61,874 nt of DNA from Streptomyces malaysiense (GCF_000980885.2 NZ_LBDA02000009.1:1-61874), one strand, 5' to 3'. Positions 37,094-45,900 are shown, counted from the first letter of the stretch. A program made the numbers and translations. Notes: generated by a model from the letters alone, not told the origin.

Positions 37094-37861
37094 ATGACGA
37101 AATCCACTGCCGCCGAGGCCGGTTCGGGCCCTGTCGGCCGTTCCGCCTTCGTGCGCCGCGTGTCCGCCCGCCGCGCCGCCGCCCTCGCGGGTGCGGCCGT
37201 TCTCGCCGGTACGGCGGCGGTGTGCGCGCCCGGCGTCGCGGTCGCCGTGGACCGGGCCGCCGCGTCCGCCGTCCCCGCGACCGTTTTCCGTGACTGCCCG
37301 CCCCTGCCCGACGGGGTCGACCCGGCCCGCTGGAGATGCGAAGTGCACACCGCCGCGCCGGTGCTGGCATTCGGAAAGGTGACGGTGCGGCTCGCCCCGA
37401 TCACCATGACCCACGCGGAAGGTCCCCTGCCGGACGGGGGTGACGGGCAGGTGTGGGGCGCGATGCACAGCACGCCGACGGCCGTGCCGGGCGTCCGGGG
37501 GCTCGCGATACAGCCCGAGTACGGGGGCCGGTCCGACTTCTACACCGGGACCTTCAGCCTCCGCTTCCGGCTCCTGGGCCGCCTGCCGGCGCCGGGCTGC
37601 ACCATCGGCGCCACCGCCCCGGTCGACTTCCGGCTGAAGCGCTCGGGTCCCTCCACCTGGATCTCCCAGGACCCGCCGCTGATCGAGTTCTCGGCCTACG
37701 ACGACACCTTCACCGCCCCGGCGGCCGAGCACTGCGGACCGCTCACCCGGCACCTCGACCGCCGCCTCGGCCTGCCGGCGGACGGGGGCAACCTGATGAC
37801 GTACGACGCGTCGTACACCTTCAGGACCTACGACCGGCTCCCCCGAATACCGGCGCGGTAG
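37094..37861 (+). CDS. secreted protein of unknown function
   Basis: 255 residues. The N-terminus has an unusually long basic region (FVRRVSARRAAAL) before a hydrophobic core and AVCAPGVAVAVD, consistent with a signal peptide; the double arginine hints at Tat, but the full Tat consensus is not met. The mature part has five cysteines (FRDCPP, RWRCEV, PGCTIG, EHCGPL and others in this style), implying disulfides in an exported protein. GTFSLRFRLLGRLPAPGCTIGATAPVDFRL suggests a beta-sandwich. I recognise no characterised family. Confidence 0.75.
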   Translation: MTKSTAAEAGSGPVGRSAFVRRVSARRAAALAGAAVLAGTAAVCAPGVAVAVDRAAASAVPATVFRDCPPLPDGVDPARWRCEVHTAAPVLAFGKVTVRLAPITMTHAEGPLPDGGDGQVWGAMHSTPTAVPGVRGLAIQPEYGGRSDFYTGTFSLRFRLLGRLPAPGCTIGATAPVDFRLKRSGPSTWISQDPPLIEFSAYDDTFTAPAAEHCGPLTRHLDRRLGLPADGGNLMTYDASYTFRTYDRLPRIPAR

Positions 37862-37886
37862 AAGGGGCAGGGCGCCGGCACACGAC

Positions 37887-38885
37887 TCACCGGCCGGGTT
37901 CGGACCGGCGCGCGCGGAGGGCGTTCAGCAGGGCCGCTCCCCGTTCCGCGTCGTCCACGCTGACCGCGAAGTCGGAACGCCGGCCTCGCGGGCGTACCAC
38001 CAGGCAGTCGCCGGCGCGCAGCATGACCGTGGTGCCGAGGCCGCTGAGCCGGTAGCCCCAGCCGCCGACCTGGGAGGGCAGGCGCCGCTCGGCGCGGGCG
38101 GATTCGAGGGCGTCCGGGGTCCAGCGCCGGACGGGCCAGCCGAGGGGGCCGAAGGAGATCTCCAGGCCCGCCTCCGAGATCTTCGCCCGGACCGAGGAGG
38201 AGACACCGCCCGCGAGGGCGAGGACACCGCAGGCGGCGCACACCGGCCAGAGCGTCGCGGCTGGCGCCAGGCCCACCATCAGACCCAGGGCCGCGCCGAC
38301 GGCGACCAGGCCGGCCGACGCCGACAGCGACTGGAGCCAGGGGTTGGCCGTGCGGGAGAACCAGACCAGCCGCTCGTCCCGGGCCAGGTCCAGCTCCGGG
38401 GCCCCGGCCCGGGGCGCGGTGGCGGTGGCGCGGACGGTCAGCCGCCAGGCGAGCACTCCGGCCGCCGCCGCGAGGGCCAGGGTGACGACGATCGACCAGA
38501 CCGGCTGGCGGGCCTGGTGCCAGTCGGCGCGGTCGAGGTTCGCCCGTACGACGCAGACCTGGGCGCCGACGAGGACGACACCGGTGGGGACCAGCGCGAT
38601 CGGCAGCCAGGAGCGGGGTCCGGCCCAGGAACGGCGCCATCTCACGCTCAGGGCGAGGGCGAGCACCAGCCAGACCGCGGCCGGTACCAGGGAGGCCGAC
38701 CACAGGGGCATCGAGCCGTCGGGCGCCGGGCCGCCGCTCCAGTGGGTGGCCAGCCGGTGGGGCAGCCGGTCCCGCTGGAGCCAGGGGAGCCCGGCGACCA
38801 GCGCGGCGACGGCCGCCGTGCCGCCCGCCAGCGCGCAGCGCGCGGCCCGGCGCCGGCCGTGTCCCCCGTCGTGCCCGTCCGTCAT
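37887..38885 (-). CDS. DUF1648-type multi-pass membrane protein
   Basis: 332 residues with about five or six hydrophobic segments. PHRLATHWSGGPAPDGSMPLW is the DUF1648 signature (R-x-x-x-H-W-x-x-x-G-x-x-D). The C-terminal third is a soluble PH-like domain (KISEAGLEISFGPLGWPVRRW). The ATG overlaps the stop of the upstream GntR gene (ATGA), so both are co-transcribed. Proteins of this class often sit with YtrA-type regulators in envelope-stress operons. The biochemical role is unknown. Confidence 0.82.
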   Translation of the reverse strand: MTDGHDGGHGRRRAARCALAGGTAAVAALVAGLPWLQRDRLPHRLATHWSGGPAPDGSMPLWSASLVPAAVWLVLALALSVRWRRSWAGPRSWLPIALVPTGVVLVGAQVCVVRANLDRADWHQARQPVWSIVVTLALAAAAGVLAWRLTVRATATAPRAGAPELDLARDERLVWFSRTANPWLQSLSASAGLVAVGAALGLMVGLAPAATLWPVCAACGVLALAGGVSSSVRAKISEAGLEISFGPLGWPVRRWTPDALESARAERRLPSQVGGWGYRLSGLGTTVMLRAGDCLVVRPRGRRSDFAVSVDDAERGAALLNALRARRSEPGR

Positions 38886-39232
38886 GACAACTCCCGGATC
38901 ATGTCGATGAGATCGGTCCGGCTGTACCCCAGCCGGGATGCCTCGGCCACCAGCTCCCGCACCTTGATCCGGAGCCCTGAGCGGGGGGCCGCGGCACCCT
39001 CGGCGACGGTGATGCCCCGGCCCCGGCGGAACTCCAGCAGGCCCTCGTCGCGCAGTTCGCGCAGACCGCGCAGGACGGTGTTGACGTTGAGGTCCAGGGC
39101 CGTGGAGAGGTCGCGGGCGGAGGGCAGGCGTTCGCCCGCCCGGCATTCGCCCTCGGCGATGGCCCGCCGGATCGCCGCCGCGACCTGCTCGTGCAGGGGG
39201 CGGGTGTCGGTGGTGTCCAGACGCAACAGCAT
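38882..39232 (-). CDS. GntR-family regulator, YtrA-like
   Basis: 116 residues, the short YtrA type: a GntR winged helix (LHEQVAAAIRRAIAEGECRAGERLPSARDLSTALDLNVNTVLRGLRELRDEGLLE) followed by only a small dimerisation tail, with no ligand-binding domain. It would repress its own operon with the downstream membrane gene. A 9-bp inverted repeat overlaps the start codon (39231-39255), fitting autoregulation. Confidence 0.9.
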   Translation of the reverse strand: MLLRLDTTDTRPLHEQVAAAIRRAIAEGECRAGERLPSARDLSTALDLNVNTVLRGLRELRDEGLLEFRRGRGITVAEGAAAPRSGLRIKVRELVAEASRLGYSRTDLIDMIRELS

Positions 39233-39255
39233 GGTGCTAATAAAGCTAGCACCAT
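39231..39255. promoter_or_regulatory. GntR operator overlapping the start codon
   Basis: ATGGTGCTA (39231-39239), spacer ATAAAGC, TAGCACCAT (39247-39255): perfect 9-bp arms. The minus-strand ATG of the GntR gene lies at 39230-39232 in the left arm, and the spacer contains the TAGCTT/TTTATT -10-like bases. A bound dimer would block the promoter of this leaderless gene. Confidence 0.75.
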
Positions 39256-39322
39256 TCGCTTCATCGCGGCACCCCGCCCGGTCCCCCGGCTCCGGTGGCC
39301 GCCCGGCCCCGGACAGCAGGAC

Positions 39323-39349
39323 GGGCCCGCCGCTGGGTGCGGCGGGCCC
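39323..39349 (-). terminator. 11-bp perfect hairpin after the carboxypeptidase gene
   Basis: GGGCCCGCCGC (39323-39333), loop TGGGT, GCGGCGGGCCC (39339-39349), about 40 bases past the stop codon of the minus-strand gene ending at 39390. Confidence 0.8.
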
Positions 39350-39389
39350 GGGTGGTGCAGCGGATGAGCCGGCGTTCCGGCGTCGGTCG

Positions 39390-40292
39390 TCAGCCGAGCC
39401 TGGCGAAGCCGTAGTTGAGGAGCTTCGTGGCGTCCGACTCGCGCTTGGAGATGGAGGTGGAGGACAGGACGGTGCCGATGACGGTCTTGCCGTGGCGGGT
39501 GGCGGCGAAGACCAGGCAGTAGCCGGCCTCGGGGCCGGAGCCGGTCTTCACGCCGATGGTGCCGCTGTAGCTCTTGAGCAGACCGTTGGTGTTGACCCAG
39601 GTGCCCATCGTGCGGGTGCCGCCGGACTTGGTCTTCGTCCTGGCCGTGTACGACTTGGTCTTGACGATGGTGCGGAACGTGGAGCTCTTCATCGCGCTGC
39701 TGGCGATCTTCGTCAGGTCGCGCGGCGTCGAGTAGTTCTTGCCGTTGCCGATGCCGTCGAAGGAATCGAAGTGCGTGTTCTTCAGGCCGAGGCTCTTGGC
39801 GGCGCTGTTCATCTTGCCGATGAAGTTCGACACGCGGGCGGCGCGGGTGGAGCCGGAGCCGTACTTGTCCGCGAGGGCGTAGGCGGCGTCGCAGCCGGAC
39901 GGCAGCATCAGCCCGTACAGCAGCTGGCGGACGGTCACCTTGTCGCCGACGATCAGGTGGGCCTGGGAGGCGTTGTTCTTGACGACGTAGTCGCTGTACG
40001 CCTTCTGGATCGTCACCGTGGCGCCGAGGTTCAGGTTCTTCTGCGCCAGTACGACCTTGGCCGTCATGATCTTGGTCGTGGACCCGGTGGACCGCTTGGT
40101 GTCCGCGGCCTTGGTGTAGAGCGTCGAACCGCTCGCGTTGTTCATCACATAGCCGCCCTTGGCCCCGATGGAGGGAGCGGTGGCGGCCTGTGCGGGTGCC
40201 GCGGTCAGGGCGCCGGTGGCGATCAGCGCACCGGAGGTGATCGCGACGGCGGTCGCTCGGCGGAGGCGGATGCCCTTGATGCCGGTAATCAA
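39390..40292 (-). CDS. D-alanyl-D-alanine carboxypeptidase (serine-type, S11)
   Basis: 300 residues from a TTG start at 40292. The signal peptide (MITGIKGIRLRRATAVAITSGALIATGALTAAPAQA) precedes a mature enzyme with the penicillin-binding motifs STTK (active serine about residue 71), SGC in MLPSGCDAAYAL (the SxN position) and KTG in GVKTGSG. It trims the terminal D-Ala from peptidoglycan stem peptides outside the membrane. The TTG has GGGG eight bases upstream; an ATG at 40364 would add an atypical leader. No C-terminal amphipathic anchor helix is visible, so it may be freely secreted. Confidence 0.85.
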   Translation of the reverse strand: MITGIKGIRLRRATAVAITSGALIATGALTAAPAQAATAPSIGAKGGYVMNNASGSTLYTKAADTKRSTGSTTKIMTAKVVLAQKNLNLGATVTIQKAYSDYVVKNNASQAHLIVGDKVTVRQLLYGLMLPSGCDAAYALADKYGSGSTRAARVSNFIGKMNSAAKSLGLKNTHFDSFDGIGNGKNYSTPRDLTKIASSAMKSSTFRTIVKTKSYTARTKTKSGGTRTMGTWVNTNGLLKSYSGTIGVKTGSGPEAGYCLVFAATRHGKTVIGTVLSSTSISKRESDATKLLNYGFARLG

Positions 40293-40480
40293 AGTGAATA
40301 CCCCGATTGTCTGGAATGCCCCTGGATGCGGCCGAGTTGAGGTGCTCAGAGAGAAGGGCCGCATCTGTCTGACACGTGGGTAGCACAGAAGGTTGTGCGG
40401 CAATCGGGGGGAGAGGGGGCTCGCGTCCGCATCGTGGACGGCGGCGCGTGTTGCGTACCTGTTGTATCTATCATGTGGGC

Positions 40481-41152
40481 ATGAAGACGGCCGTCCCGCA
40501 CTCCGCCCCGCCCGCCAAGCAGCCACCCGCCGCCGACCGTGTCTACGCGCACGTCAAACAGGGCGTCCTCGACCGGAGCTACGAAGGCGGAACCCTCCTC
40601 ACCGAGGGCGAGCTGGCCGAGGCCGTGGGTGTGTCGCGCACGCCCGTGCGGGAGGCGCTGCTGCGGCTGGAGGTCGAGGGCCTGATCCGGCTCTACCCGA
40701 AGAAGGGCGCCCTGGTGCTGCCCGTCTCCGCGCAGGAGATCTCCGACGTGGTGGAGACCCGGCTGCTGGTGGAGGAGCACGCCGCGCGCAAGGCCGTACC
40801 CGCCCCGCCGGGCCTGGTGGAGCGGCTGGCCGAGCTGCTGGAGCGGCAGAAGGCGCAGGTCTCCGCCGGGGAGCTGGCCGAGGCCGCGGTGACCGACCGC
40901 TGCTTCCACGCCGAGATCGTCCGCAGCGGGGGCAACGAGATCCTGGCGCGCCTCTACGACCAGCTGCGCGACCGCCAGCTGCGGATGGGCGTCGCCGTCA
41001 TGTACTCCCACCCCGACCGGGTGGCCACGACGCTCGCCGAGCACGAGGAGATCCTGGAGGCGCTGCGTGCCGGGGACGCGGAGGCGGCCGTCGGGGTCGT
41101 GCACCGGCACGTGAGCCGGGTGTCGCTGCTCGCGCGGGGAGAGGTCCGATGA
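40481..41152 (+). CDS. GntR-family regulator, FadR (FCD) subfamily
   Basis: 223 residues. A winged helix (VYAHVKQGVLDRSYEGGTLLTEGELAEAVGVSRTPVREALLRLEVEGLI) is followed by an FCD ligand domain with the metal-binding pattern D/H (TDRCFHAEIV, EHEEILEAL, HRHVSR). Such regulators bind carboxylates. TATCAT (40468-40473) lies upstream with no ribosome site, giving a leaderless start at the ATG. It overlaps the following MFS gene by four bases (ATGA), so it probably controls that transporter. Confidence 0.9.
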   Translation: MKTAVPHSAPPAKQPPAADRVYAHVKQGVLDRSYEGGTLLTEGELAEAVGVSRTPVREALLRLEVEGLIRLYPKKGALVLPVSAQEISDVVETRLLVEEHAARKAVPAPPGLVERLAELLERQKAQVSAGELAEAAVTDRCFHAEIVRSGGNEILARLYDQLRDRQLRMGVAVMYSHPDRVATTLAEHEEILEALRAGDAEAAVGVVHRHVSRVSLLARGEVR

Positions 41153-42444
41153 ACAAGCTCACGCGTCCGGGTGACCCACCGGGCGGCGTGCGGGCCGTCG
41201 GTGTGTGGTCCATCGGCGTCGCGGTCTACTTCGTCGCCGTCATCTTCCGCACCTCGCTGGGCGTGGCGGGCCTCGACGCGGCCGACCGCTTCCATGTGAA
41301 CGCCTCGGCGCTGTCCACCTTCTCCATACTCCAGCTGCTGGTCTACGCCGGCATGCAGATACCCGTCGGCCTGATGGTCGACCGGCTCGGCACCAAGAAG
41401 GTCCTGGCGCTCGGCACGGTCCTGTTCACGATCGGGCAGCTGGGCTTCGCCTTCTCGCCGTCGTACGGCACCGCGCTCGCCTCCCGGGCGCTGCTGGGCT
41501 GCGGCGACGCGATGACGTTCATCAGCGTGCTGCGCCTGGGCACCCGCTGGTTCCCGGCCCGCCGCGGTCCCCTCGTCGCGCAGCTCGCGGCCCTGGTCGG
41601 CATGGCGGGCAACCTCATCTCCACCCTGGTCCTGGCCCGGCTGCTGCACAGCCTCGGCTGGACGCAGGCGTTCGCCGGCAGCGCGCTGGCCGGCGTGGTC
41701 GTCCTCGTACTGACCCTGCTGTTCCTCCGGGACCACCCCGAGGGGCACGAGCCCGCGCCGTCCCCGCACCAGGGCTCCGCCTACGTCCGCCGGCAGATCG
41801 CCGAGGCCTGGCGGGAACCGGGCACCCGGCTCGGGATGTGGGTGCACTTCACCACCCAGTTCCCGGCGATGGTCTTCCTGCTGCTGTGGGGCCTGCCGTT
41901 CCTGGTCGAGGCGGAGGGGCTCAGCCGGCCCGCGGCGGGGGAGCTGCTGACCCTCGTCGTGCTGTCCAACATGGTGGTGGGGCTGGTCTACGGCCAGGTC
42001 ATCGCCCGGCACCACAGCGCCCGGCTGCCGATCGCGCTGTGCACGGTGGCCGCGACCGCGCTGCTGTGGGCGGCGACGCTGGCCTACCCCGCGCCGCACG
42101 CGCCGACGTGGCTGCTGATCGTCCTGTGCACGGTGCTCGGCGCCTGCGGTCCGGCCTCGATGATCGGGTTCGACTTCGCCCGTCCGGCCAACCCGCCCGA
42201 GCGCCAGGGCACCGCGTCCGGCATCACCAACATGGGCGGTTTCATCGCCTCGATGACCACACTGCTCGCCATCGGCGTGCTGCTGGACGCGACGGGGGAC
42301 GACTACCAGGTGGCGTTCAGCGCGGTGTTCGTCCTCCAGGCCGTCGGCCTCAGCCAGATCCTGCGGCTGCGGGCCCGTGCGGCCCGCCGTGAGCGCGAGC
42401 GGCTGGTGGCCAGCCGGGTGGAGACGGTGCACGTCCCGGCGTGA
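41149..42444 (+). CDS. MFS transporter
   Basis: 431 residues with about twelve hydrophobic helices. The MFS loop signature appears as GLMVDRLGTKKVLALG after helix 2. A central charged loop (FLRDHPEGHEPAPSPHQG) separates the two bundles. The N-terminal GVAVYFVAVIFRTSLGVAG resembles nitrate/carboxylate or hexuronate-type MFS proteins. Substrate prediction would need phylogeny. It is coupled to the FCD-type GntR gene, whose ligand is probably the transported carboxylate. Confidence 0.88.
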   Translation: MNKLTRPGDPPGGVRAVGVWSIGVAVYFVAVIFRTSLGVAGLDAADRFHVNASALSTFSILQLLVYAGMQIPVGLMVDRLGTKKVLALGTVLFTIGQLGFAFSPSYGTALASRALLGCGDAMTFISVLRLGTRWFPARRGPLVAQLAALVGMAGNLISTLVLARLLHSLGWTQAFAGSALAGVVVLVLTLLFLRDHPEGHEPAPSPHQGSAYVRRQIAEAWREPGTRLGMWVHFTTQFPAMVFLLLWGLPFLVEAEGLSRPAAGELLTLVVLSNMVVGLVYGQVIARHHSARLPIALCTVAATALLWAATLAYPAPHAPTWLLIVLCTVLGACGPASMIGFDFARPANPPERQGTASGITNMGGFIASMTTLLAIGVLLDATGDDYQVAFSAVFVLQAVGLSQILRLRARAARRERERLVASRVETVHVPA

Positions 42445-42465
42445 GCCGGCCACCCGGCTCCCGGG

Positions 42466-43218
42466 TCAGCGCAGGTCGGGGACGAGGGTGAGGTACGCGA
42501 TACCGAGGACGCCCCGGTAGCTCATCCACTGACCGCGGTGCCGGTCCAGGCGGGCACGGGTCTCGGGCGCCAGCGGGTGGTCCGGGTGCTGGGCGAGCCA
42601 TACCTCCAGGCCCGCCTGGTAACCCGACTCGAACTCCTCCCACTCCTGGGGGCTCGCCGTCTCGGTCCACTCCGGGCGGAAACCGGCCTCGACCGCGAGG
42701 TCGAGCAGTCCGCCGAGGTCGTAGTGGTCCTCCGCGGTGGCGCCCGGCCACATCCCGGCCAGTTCGGCCCCGGTGGGCGGCCGCTGCCAGAAACCCTCGC
42801 CCACCAGCACCCGGCCCCGGTCGGTCACCAGGCGCCGCAGCGCGCGCAGGGCCTCGGCGGTCGGCGGCTCGGCCTCGCTGAGGGCCTGGGTCGCGCCGAG
42901 ACAGAGCACCAGGTCGGCCGGGCCCCGCCCGGTGCCCACGGCGGACTCCTCGGCGAGCTCCACCCGGTGGCCGAGCCCGCGTTCCTCGGCGTTCTTGCGG
43001 GCGCGGGCGAGATCCTCGGCGTTCAGGTCGACGCCGGTCCCGGTGGCCTCCGGTACGGCGTCCAGCACCCGGAGCAGCAACTCGGCCCAGCCGCAGCCGA
43101 TGTCCAGCACGGTGCGGGGGTGGTTGACCGCGAGCCGCTGGACCATGGCGGTCGCGCGGGCCTCCGAGAGGGGGCCGTGGAAGGTGAGCCGGGCGAGCCG
43201 GGGCAGGTCGACGGTCAT
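42466..43218 (-). CDS. SAM-dependent methyltransferase
   Basis: 250 residues. The class I SAM motif is VLDIGCGWAELLLRVLD (motif I), with VDLNAEDLARARKNAE and LVLCLGATQAL as motifs II-III. The C-terminal part (GYQAGLEVWLAQHPDHP) is typical of a family of actinobacterial small-molecule methyltransferases. The start at 43218 is supported by a minus-strand TAGCGT -10 box (revcomp of 43227-43232) a few bases upstream, so it is leaderless. The acceptor is unknown. It faces a convergent MFS gene end and a tandem repeat behind it. Confidence 0.85.
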   Translation of the reverse strand: MTVDLPRLARLTFHGPLSEARATAMVQRLAVNHPRTVLDIGCGWAELLLRVLDAVPEATGTGVDLNAEDLARARKNAEERGLGHRVELAEESAVGTGRGPADLVLCLGATQALSEAEPPTAEALRALRRLVTDRGRVLVGEGFWQRPPTGAELAGMWPGATAEDHYDLGGLLDLAVEAGFRPEWTETASPQEWEEFESGYQAGLEVWLAQHPDHPLAPETRARLDRHRGQWMSYRGVLGIAYLTLVPDLR

Positions 43219-43298
43219 ACCGGGTGACGCTAGGAGGTCGCCCCGATCGCCGCCACCGAATTGCAGGCGCCCTGAATTCCCCTGCGGGGAAGGGGCGG

Positions 43299-43394
43299 TC
43301 ACCGCATCACGGGGTCACCGCATCACGGGGGCACGGCGTCGCGGGGGCACGGCGTCGCGGGGGCACGGCGTCGCGGGGTCATGACGTCACGGGG
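43299..43394. repeat. 16-bp tandem repeat, six units
   Basis: Units of 16 bases: TCACCGCATCACGGGG at 43299 and 43315, GCACGGCGTCGCGGGG at 43331, 43347 and 43363, TCATGACGTCACGGGG at 43379. The last unit runs into the final codons of the minus-strand gene ending at 43387, and a partial unit (TCACGGCG) continues inside it. Copy number is likely variable between strains. Confidence 0.9.
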
Positions 43395-44211
43395 TCACGG
43401 CGAAGTTCCGCAGGATGGCCTCCGCCAGTTCCTGGTCGCCGTCCGTCTTGACGCGGTCCGCCACCGCCTCGGGCGTCACCCGGCCGCAGGCCAGCCGGAC
43501 ATAGGTCTCCCAGTCGAGGGTGAGAGAGGCCACCGGGCCGAGCGCCGGGGCGGTCTCCAGGGTGCCGCGGCCCTGGATGTCGACGCGTACGGTGCGCAGG
43601 AACTCCACGGGGCCGTGCACATCGAAGACGACGGCCGAACTGCGCGGCGCGTCCGCGCCCTTCGCCACCACCTTCGGCAGCGCGTCCAGCAGGAAGTCAC
43701 GGGTGACGTGCGCGCCGGGCGAGTCGAGGTTGCCGGGACGGCCGAGGGCCGTGCGCAGATCCTGTTCGTGCACCCAGACGTCGAAGGCGCGCATCCGGTA
43801 GGCGTGTTCGAGGGTGATCTCCGTGCCCAGCGGGCCGCGCACCGTGGCGCCGGGCTCACGGTTCTCGTTGCGCATCTGGCGATTGCGGCGGATGACCGTG
43901 TACTCCAGCTCGGACGTCATCTCCGGCGCCGTGTGGTGGCGGCGGACGTCGACCTGCATCTCCATGTAGCGCTGGTGCTCGTTGCCGACGTGGAAGAGGT
44001 CGCGCGGCAGGGAGTGGATGGGCCGCGGGTCGCCGAGCAGTTCGCAGTCCAGGCCGATGACGTGCGAGACGACATCGCGCACCGACCATCCCGGGCACGG
44101 TGTCCGCCGGTTCCACTCGGTCTCGGCCAGTGGCTGCACCATCTCTGATATCGCGTCGACGGAGTGCGTCCAGGCGTCGGCGTAGGACTGGAGGGTGGGA
44201 TGCAGACTCAC
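43387..44211 (-). CDS. maleylpyruvate isomerase-family mycothiol-dependent enzyme
   Basis: 274 residues. The N-terminal DinB-like four-helix domain (WSVRDVVSHVIGLDCELLG, HEQDLRTALGRPG) carries the metal-binding histidines of the mycothiol-dependent maleylpyruvate isomerase/DinB fold. The C-terminal third (VTPEAVADRVKTDGDQELAEAILRNF) is the small SCP2-like domain. Such enzymes use mycothiol to detoxify or isomerise electrophiles in actinobacteria. The start is a GTG at 44211. The stop lies inside the 16-bp tandem repeat. Confidence 0.82.
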   Translation of the reverse strand: MSLHPTLQSYADAWTHSVDAISEMVQPLAETEWNRRTPCPGWSVRDVVSHVIGLDCELLGDPRPIHSLPRDLFHVGNEHQRYMEMQVDVRRHHTAPEMTSELEYTVIRRNRQMRNENREPGATVRGPLGTEITLEHAYRMRAFDVWVHEQDLRTALGRPGNLDSPGAHVTRDFLLDALPKVVAKGADAPRSSAVVFDVHGPVEFLRTVRVDIQGRGTLETAPALGPVASLTLDWETYVRLACGRVTPEAVADRVKTDGDQELAEAILRNFAVTP

Positions 44212-44393
44212 GGAACGGGACCCCTCGGCGGTCGGTACACGGGCAGGTTGCGGCGGCGGTGCCAGCGGGCGGCGGCTGCACGTCGGCGGGTGTCTGGGAA
44301 GCTAAGTTACGCTGCTGGCAGGCACCCCGGCAGTGCTTTCGCGTGACGATCGTAGGCCCGTATGGAGTACTCGAATGCCAGGACGGTGGTAGT

Positions 44394-45212
44394 GTGCGCG
44401 CCTCTCTGATCCAGATCGCCGTCGACGAGGGCGAATCGCCCGCCTCGCGCAGACAGCGCGTGGCCGCCCTGGTCCGGGACCAGGCCGGGGCCGATCTGGT
44501 GGTGCTGCCCGAGCTGTGGACGACCGGCGCCTTCGCCTACGAGGACTTCGGCCGCGAGGCCGAGCCGCTGCACGGACCGACGTACGAGACCATGGCCGGG
44601 GCCGCGGCCGACGCGGGCGTGTGGCTGCACGCCGGGTCGATCCCCGAGCGCGCGGCGTCCGCGGACGGCTCCGGGCCGGACGACGGGACCCTCTACAACA
44701 CCTCCCTCGTCTTCTCCCCCTCCGGGGAACTGGCCGCCGCCTACCGCAAGATCCACCGCTTCGGCTTCGACCAGGGCGAGGCCGTGCTGATGGGCGCGGG
44801 GCGGGAGCCGGTGACGGTCCCGCTGCCCGGCACCACGCTCGGCCTCGGCACCTGCTACGACCTGCGCTTCCCCGAACTCTTCCGCGCGCTCGTCGACGCC
44901 GGCGCCGAGGTGCTGGTGCTCCCGGCGGGCTGGCCCGAGCGGCGACGCGCGCACTGGACGCTGCTGGCCCGCGCGCGGGCGGTGGAGAACCAGGCGTTCG
45001 TGCTCGCCTGTGGAACGGCCGGGACGCACGCGGGAGTTCCGCAGGCGGGTCACTCGATCGTGGTGGACCCCTGGGGCGAGGTGCTGGCCGAGGCCGGCGC
45101 CGGCGAGGAGATCCTCACGGTCGACCTCGACCCGGCGAAGGTGGCCACGACGCGCGAGCAGTTCCCCGCGCTGAAGGACCGTGTCCTGGGTCTGGCGCCG
45201 CCCCGGCGGTAG
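44394..45212 (+). CDS. carbon-nitrogen hydrolase (nitrilase superfamily)
   Basis: 272 residues. The catalytic triad is visible: Glu in VVLPELWTTG, Lys in YRKIHRFGF and Cys in LGTCYDLRFPE. YNTSLVFSPSGELAAAYRKIHRFGFDQGE and AENQAFVLACG-like ENQAFVLACGTAG fit the omega-amidase/deaminated-glutathione-amidase branch. It hydrolyses an amide C-N bond in the cytoplasm. GTG at 44394 is chosen because it is in frame with AGTGT-rich -10-like sequence upstream; no ribosome site is seen. It is divergent from the mycothiol-dependent enzyme. Confidence 0.87.
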   Translation: MRASLIQIAVDEGESPASRRQRVAALVRDQAGADLVVLPELWTTGAFAYEDFGREAEPLHGPTYETMAGAAADAGVWLHAGSIPERAASADGSGPDDGTLYNTSLVFSPSGELAAAYRKIHRFGFDQGEAVLMGAGREPVTVPLPGTTLGLGTCYDLRFPELFRALVDAGAEVLVLPAGWPERRRAHWTLLARARAVENQAFVLACGTAGTHAGVPQAGHSIVVDPWGEVLAEAGAGEEILTVDLDPAKVATTREQFPALKDRVLGLAPPRR

Positions 45213-45252
45213 CGGGGGCCGCCCGCGCACCGGGGGCCCCGCCGACGGCTTG

Positions 45253-45759
45253 TCAGTCGTCGTCCCGCTCCTTCTCCGCGAGGTGGATCACGCACACCGC
45301 GACGGCGATGATCAGCGCCGGCTCCGCGTCCTCGCGTACGACGTCCACGCCGTAGGTCTCCCGCAGGCGCAGCCAGCGCCGGGAGATCACGGCCAGTACC
45401 TCGCCGTCGTACTCGACCACGAACTCGCGGTCGAGGATCTTGCCGCTGACGTCCAGTTCGGAGCCGTCGGCCAGCGCGACGCGGTAGTGGTTGCGCAGCA
45501 GCGACAGCCGTTTGCGCTTGATGGTGGCCAGGCCCTCGCCGTCCCGTTCGATCACCATCGTGTCGCGCAGCGCGAACATCTTCTGGTGGATGTCGATCAG
45601 GACCCGGCCCTGGGCGTCCTTCAGCTCGAAGGTGTCCCGCAGCCGCATGGCCTTGCCGTCGACGAGGAAGACCTTGCTGCCGTGCTCGTCCTCGATCCAA
45701 TAGTCTTCGCCGATGCCGAGGAGCCGGTCGCGTACCAGGAATCTCATGTCCTGAGCCAT
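45253..45759 (-). CDS. LURP-one-related (DUF567) protein
   Basis: 168 residues of the tubby-like LURP-one family: RDRLLGIGEDYWIEDEHGSKVFLVDGKAMRLRDTFEL and HYRVALADGSELDVSGKILDREFVVEYDGEVLAVISRRW. The fold is a 12-stranded beta barrel around a hydrophobic helix, related to phospholipid scramblases. In Streptomyces these proteins are unassigned. The start is uncertain: ATGs at 45780, 45759 and 45747 are all in frame, and I used 45759. It shares a 40-base gap with the convergent amidase gene. Confidence 0.85.
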   Translation of the reverse strand: MAQDMRFLVRDRLLGIGEDYWIEDEHGSKVFLVDGKAMRLRDTFELKDAQGRVLIDIHQKMFALRDTMVIERDGEGLATIKRKRLSLLRNHYRVALADGSELDVSGKILDREFVVEYDGEVLAVISRRWLRLRETYGVDVVREDAEPALIIAVAVCVIHLAEKERDDD

Positions 45760-45851
45760 TCCCAGGTTCGGCGGATTCATCACGGCGGGGACCGGGCGAT
45801 TCGCCGTGCGCGGACCGCTCTTCCACAGGCGGCGCGGGCGAGTTGCCCGGG

Positions 45852-45860
45852 TTGTCCACA
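45852..45860 (+). other. DnaA-box match TTGTCCACA
   Basis: A perfect 9-mer in the 141-base gap between the LURP-one gene and the thioredoxin-NHL gene; CTTCCACAG at 45816-45824 is a weaker relative. Confidence 0.35.
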
Positions 45861-45900
45861 GGCCGAGCGGGATGCCGGGGGCCGGTGGCACGCTGGAGCC

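Noticed and set aside
43299..43394. CRISPR array
   Set aside because: The units are contiguous without spacers and no cas genes are present.
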